Shown here: positions 47,551-50,353 of the stretch, in pieces | Numbering within the stretch: position 1 is the stretch's first letter | How the letters are laid out: the number at the start of each line of letters is the position of its first letter | Source: Nitrospirota bacterium | GTDB lineage: Bacteria > JACPQY01 | Length of the DNA: 50,353 bases | NCBI GenBank assembly: GCA_016180645.1 | Contig: JACPAV010000047.1 | Coordinates: 1 to 50,353 of the forward strand | Direction: 5' to 3' | Notes under the pieces: generated by a model | What the model saw: only the letters and a program-made list of their open reading frames with translations | Databases searched by the model: none | What the model was told of the DNA's origin: nothing | Translations under genes and position numbers: made by a program

Positions 47551-48307
47551 AGCGGCGGAAGGCTTCGATGGGGGAGAATCCAAAGCGGAGATCGAAAAGC
47601 ATTTCGAGGAAATGCATCATGACTTTGGGCGACAGCTTGCTGTGCCCTTGCGTCCGGCCGCGAAAAACGAAGGGAACTTCCTCTACCCGCCTGGGTTTGG
47701 CGCGCGACACGATCTCCAATAGAATTTTGTAGCCTTTCGGCCGGAGCCGATCCTTCACGCGTTCGAAGATCTCCCGCCGGAGGACGAAGTACCCGCTCAT
47801 TGGGTCCATCAGCTTCACGGAAATCACCGCCCTGGCGAGGGCGGTAGCCACGTTGGAGGTCAACCGACGGTGAAACGGCCAATCGTCGGCGCCGCCCCCG
47901 GGTACTCGCCGTGAACCCATCACCACGTCGGCGCCCGCTTCGATCCGTTCGATCATCTCCGGGAGGATCTTTGGGTCGTGAGACAAATCCGCGTCCATCA
48001 CACCAAGGATGTTTCCCCGGGCGTGCCGGAACCCTTCCACCACCGCGCCGCTGAGGCCGCGCTCCGACCGGCGCCGGATCACCCGGATCCGCGCATCCTT
48101 CTTGGCGTAGTCCTCGGCCAGTCGCCAGGTTTCGTCCGGTGAGTCATCATCTACGACGATGATCTCGATGCCGGCCGACCCCATGATCCCGAAAATCTCG
48201 GCCAGGAGCACCTCCAAATTCGCAGCCTCGTTGTAGGTCGGGATTGCAAGCGAAAGAAGGGCCTGTCGGCGAACTGACGGCCCTTTGGAGGAGAAGCTGG
48301 GTACCAC
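47528..48307 (-). CDS. Family 2 polyprenyl-phosphate mannosyltransferase-like protein
   Basis: 259 residues from GTG 48307. LSLAIPTYNEAANLEVLLAE, IIVVDDDSPDETW, RRRSERGLSGAVVEGF and GVMDADLSHDPKILPEM are close to bacterial polyprenol-phosphate-mannose synthases (DPM1-like). MDPMSGYFVLRREIF and PKGYKILLEIV are also diagnostic. It follows the membrane transferase gene by 18 bases on the same strand, a sensible pair: this enzyme would charge the lipid phosphate and the membrane enzyme would use it. Confidence 0.92.
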   Translation of the reverse strand: MVPSFSSKGPSVRRQALLSLAIPTYNEAANLEVLLAEIFGIMGSAGIEIIVVDDDSPDETWRLAEDYAKKDARIRVIRRRSERGLSGAVVEGFRHARGNILGVMDADLSHDPKILPEMIERIEAGADVVMGSRRVPGGGADDWPFHRRLTSNVATALARAVISVKLMDPMSGYFVLRREIFERVKDRLRPKGYKILLEIVSRAKPRRVEEVPFVFRGRTQGHSKLSPKVMMHFLEMLFDLRFGFSPIEAFRRFRTWGRS

Positions 48308-48325
48308 GCTCCGGGTGGCGCTCGC

Positions 48326-50200
48326 CTACTTCACACTTCTCATCACGGCTTCCCAAAGTCGATGGTCCTGAGTCTGCGCAAAAACGTGAACCATTCCATC
48401 GGGTGCCACCACCGCCGAGGGCGCCGATCCGAGTGGTTCGGCTAGAACTTCTCCGTTCGAATGCCATGCGCCCTGAGAATCGCGGTGGCCGTGCCACAAG
48501 CGGCCGCTCGTCCCCAAGGCGACCACGTGGATCAATCCGTCCGGTCCAATGAATCCCGTCGGGCGCGACGTGAGTACGTCCTCAAGCACCTCCCCTACCC
48601 AGTGCCAATTGTTCCGACCATCTCTGAATGCGTGCCATAGCCTGCCGTTTGGACTCCTCGCCAAGACCTGTGTCGAGCCATCGGGGTGGAGAAATCCGCT
48701 CGCGGCCGACGAGAGAAGGATGCTTCTCCCGAGGGGGACATCACTCCAATTCGATGTCGCGTCCCTGAACACCTCCCTCAACAGGCCTTCGCCGGGGGAG
48801 AGTCCTGGCCGTTCATCCTTGGCAAGAAGGAAAGCGTGCAAGAGACCGTCGTTCGTCGCGTAGCCCGAGACTCCTGCTGTCAAGAGCCCCTGCGGGCTCA
48901 TGACCTCGCCCCTGCTGTCCCATCGGAACTGGGCATCGCGATAGGCATGCCAGAGCTTGAAATTCGGGCTGACCGCGAGAAACTGTACGTATCCATCCGA
49001 TTGCAGGAAGCCGACCGGGTCAAAGTACAAGCGTTCGTCCAAGATCTCTCCATTGGAGTGCCAGGCCATGCCCGGCTGATGAAAGGCATGCCACGGCTTG
49101 CCGTTTGGGCCGAGCGCGATCACCTGCATGTAACCATCCTTCCAGAGGAAGGCGGAAGGTGCCGAGGTAAGCGGATCGGACAACACCGCCCCGTACCCCA
49201 CCCATTGAAACGGCCCCGACGTACGGGGTGGAAGTTTGTTCGATCGGAGCGCAAAGACGGCGTTGGCCCCGTCGCGCTCCATCATAGGAAAACGAATCAG
49301 CTCCTGCCCGGGAGCCGAATTTCGGAGAATACGCTCGAGATCCTCAGGGCGCGAGGCGCTGATAACGGCGTAAAGATTCCTTCGTGCTCGTGCCAGGAAG
49401 CTCGACGGCGGGTCAGGGAAGTCCTCCCATATCTTCCAACCGCGGCGGTCCGCATAGTAGAAAAGCTCGGGGTGCCCCCACACAGAGAGCCAGATGATGA
49501 GGTCGTCAGGCTCCGTATTGCGCTTGGTCATTTCGACCAGGCGCCGAAAATCAGTCGGGTCACCGCGCTCGTAGTAGCCCCGAATCTGGGGCCTGCTTTG
49601 TCGCCACACAAATACCCAGATCGCGACCGCTCCCCCACGGAGAATCAGGCGACTCCAAGTACGCCGCCGCGACCAGAGTACGTCCGTACCCGCTCCCATC
49701 CAAATGCTGCAGAGGGGAATGAAAGGTATCCGGTAGTAGTCGTGACCGAGCAGACCCTCCGAAATGGTGAATGCGAAAAGGACGACTCCAACGGTCCACC
49801 CGACCAGGGCCGCCGCATTGGCGCGCGTCAGTTTCAACCATCCAAGAAAGAGGAGAGTGCCGGACGCAGGAACCATCACGTAGTGGAATAGGATATGCTT
49901 CCAAAAGTACGCAAAATCATCGCCAAGCCAAACCCGGCTGCCTCCCCACTTGTCCTCTCCCGGGCCAAAATCCCAAAACGGCGTAAAAGCGATGGGGAAA
50001 TCATAGCAGTGGAGCCACCAGAGAACGGTCGGACCGACTGAGAGGGCTGCACATATCCACACAATCGGAAACCGCCAAAATCTCCCACCCAGACGCTGGA
50101 GCACAAGACACGCGACGGGGATACCCAGATAGAGATTCGTTGGTTTCAAAAGGACGGCCAAGGAGACACCACACGATCCAAGCAGGGCGGAACTCCGCAA
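48326..50200 (-). CDS. GT39-like membrane glycosyltransferase fused to a six-repeat beta-propeller-like domain; 5' end damaged or missing
   Basis: From the TTG at 50200 the frame gives 624 residues, and it stays open to 50263. Residues 1-180 hold about six membrane helices, with LKPTNLYLGIP and a GHDYYRIPFIPLCSIWMG segment as in GT39/ArnT-like C-terminal halves that use polyprenyl-phosphate sugars. The N-terminal catalytic part with its acidic motif is absent. Residues about 330-624 contain six repeats of 46-57 residues with the pattern GxLWHAxRD...W...GEVL...PSAF..PDG, resembling tectonin/PLL-type lectin propellers. The domain would face the periplasm. An in-frame TGA at 50264 blocks extension, so either the gene is 5'-truncated or the sequence has an error. 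Confidence 0.75.
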   Translation of the reverse strand: MRSSALLGSCGVSLAVLLKPTNLYLGIPVACLVLQRLGGRFWRFPIVWICAALSVGPTVLWWLHCYDFPIAFTPFWDFGPGEDKWGGSRVWLGDDFAYFWKHILFHYVMVPASGTLLFLGWLKLTRANAAALVGWTVGVVLFAFTISEGLLGHDYYRIPFIPLCSIWMGAGTDVLWSRRRTWSRLILRGGAVAIWVFVWRQSRPQIRGYYERGDPTDFRRLVEMTKRNTEPDDLIIWLSVWGHPELFYYADRRGWKIWEDFPDPPSSFLARARRNLYAVISASRPEDLERILRNSAPGQELIRFPMMERDGANAVFALRSNKLPPRTSGPFQWVGYGAVLSDPLTSAPSAFLWKDGYMQVIALGPNGKPWHAFHQPGMAWHSNGEILDERLYFDPVGFLQSDGYVQFLAVSPNFKLWHAYRDAQFRWDSRGEVMSPQGLLTAGVSGYATNDGLLHAFLLAKDERPGLSPGEGLLREVFRDATSNWSDVPLGRSILLSSAASGFLHPDGSTQVLARSPNGRLWHAFRDGRNNWHWVGEVLEDVLTSRPTGFIGPDGLIHVVALGTSGRLWHGHRDSQGAWHSNGEVLAEPLGSAPSAVVAPDGMVHVFAQTQDHRLWEAVMRSVK

Positions 50201-50263
50201 TCCATCGTCGGACCACTTCGACCAGTATTGGAGGCCGAGAAGGCTGAACAGGATTGTGCGGCC

Positions 50264-50353
50264 TCACAGCCTTTGTCCCAGTTGGCTCTTGAAAAAGGGT
50301 AACAGTTTCGGTCCCTCGATTTTGAGAAGCCCGCGGTTGATGAGGGCACAGGT
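50264..50353 (-). pseudogene. Open-frame fragment at the window edge, possibly the lost 5' part of the GT39-like gene or the end of another gene
   Basis: On the minus strand the last 90 bases read in one open frame (ALINRGLLKIEGPKLLPFFK and on) to a TGA at 50264-50266. It is in the same frame as the GT39-like gene and separated from it only by this stop. I do not recognise the residues as GT39. It could be the end of an unrelated gene. Confidence 0.3.

Overview
The window is about 50 kb of GC-rich bacterial DNA. It combines an accessory surface-polysaccharide locus (roughly 1-28.9 kb and 42.1-50.3 kb) with a conserved housekeeping block (30.5-42.1 kb). The organism looks Gram-negative: it has heptose-nucleotide genes, Wzz-like chain-length proteins, an O-antigen-ligase-like protein, Tat export and an RseP-type protease. 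Lysine/DAP synthesis appears to use the LL-diaminopimelate aminotransferase (DapL) route. I cannot place the phylum. DapL use, GC content and the many small palindromic repeats would fit a deltaproteobacterium-like or candidate-phylum lineage, but that is a guess.

Layout. 1-2.2 kb (minus): a truncated radical SAM protein and glucose-1-phosphate cytidylyltransferase. 2.3-17.2 kb (plus): glycosyltransferases, an SDR epimerase, a guanylyltransferase/kinase pair of the HddC/HddA heptose type, a GDP-fucose-synthase-like SDR, an orphan pair of pyruvate-dehydrogenase-E1-like subunits, a DegT-fold enzyme whose PLP lysine is histidine (a 3-dehydratase signature), a radical SAM protein, two tandem polyprenyl-phosphate-type GT2s and a true DegT aminotransferase. 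17.3-24.0 kb (minus): three overlapping GT4s, an asparagine-synthase-like protein and a Wzz-like protein. 24.1-26.6 kb (plus): a GT4 and a GT9 heptosyltransferase-like protein. 26.6-28.9 kb (minus): an O-antigen-ligase-like protein and a second Wzz-like protein. 29.2-33.8 kb (plus): an SH3-repeat protein, yebC, ruvC, ruvA, an orphan atpC-like gene, tatA/B and tatC. A gene-free stretch follows with a consensus promoter and a plus-strand terminator, a candidate small RNA. 34.2-38.6 kb (minus): folK, dapL, dapB, dapA, dapF. 38.65-42.1 kb (plus): uppS, dxr, rseP. 42.1-46.2 kb: a methyltransferase, two GT4s and a GT2. 46.2-47.6 kb: a Uma2-family nuclease-like gene and a nucleotidyltransferase plus small-protein cassette. 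47.5-50.3 kb (minus): a GT2 and a GT39-like membrane protein fused to a six-repeat propeller-like domain, next to the window edge.

The sugar genes can be read together as a factory for an unusual nucleotide sugar. RfbF, HddA and HddC activate sugars. The SDRs and the His-substituted DegT protein would make a 3-deoxy-4-keto sugar. The E1-like pair, with no E2 or E3 nearby, could add a two-carbon branch as in known branched-sugar pathways. The glycosyltransferases, Wzz-like proteins and ligase would assemble and export the polymer. This is the best candidate here for an undescribed system.

Two further patterns run through the window. First, at least eight kinds of short palindromic or tandem repeat lie between genes or inside gene ends and provide start codons, stop codons or peptide segments. 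One hairpin family keeps its pairing while its arm sequence changes. Second, several genes have a -10 box only 6-16 nt before the start codon, which suggests frequent leaderless or very short-leader transcripts. TTG start codons also look frequent.
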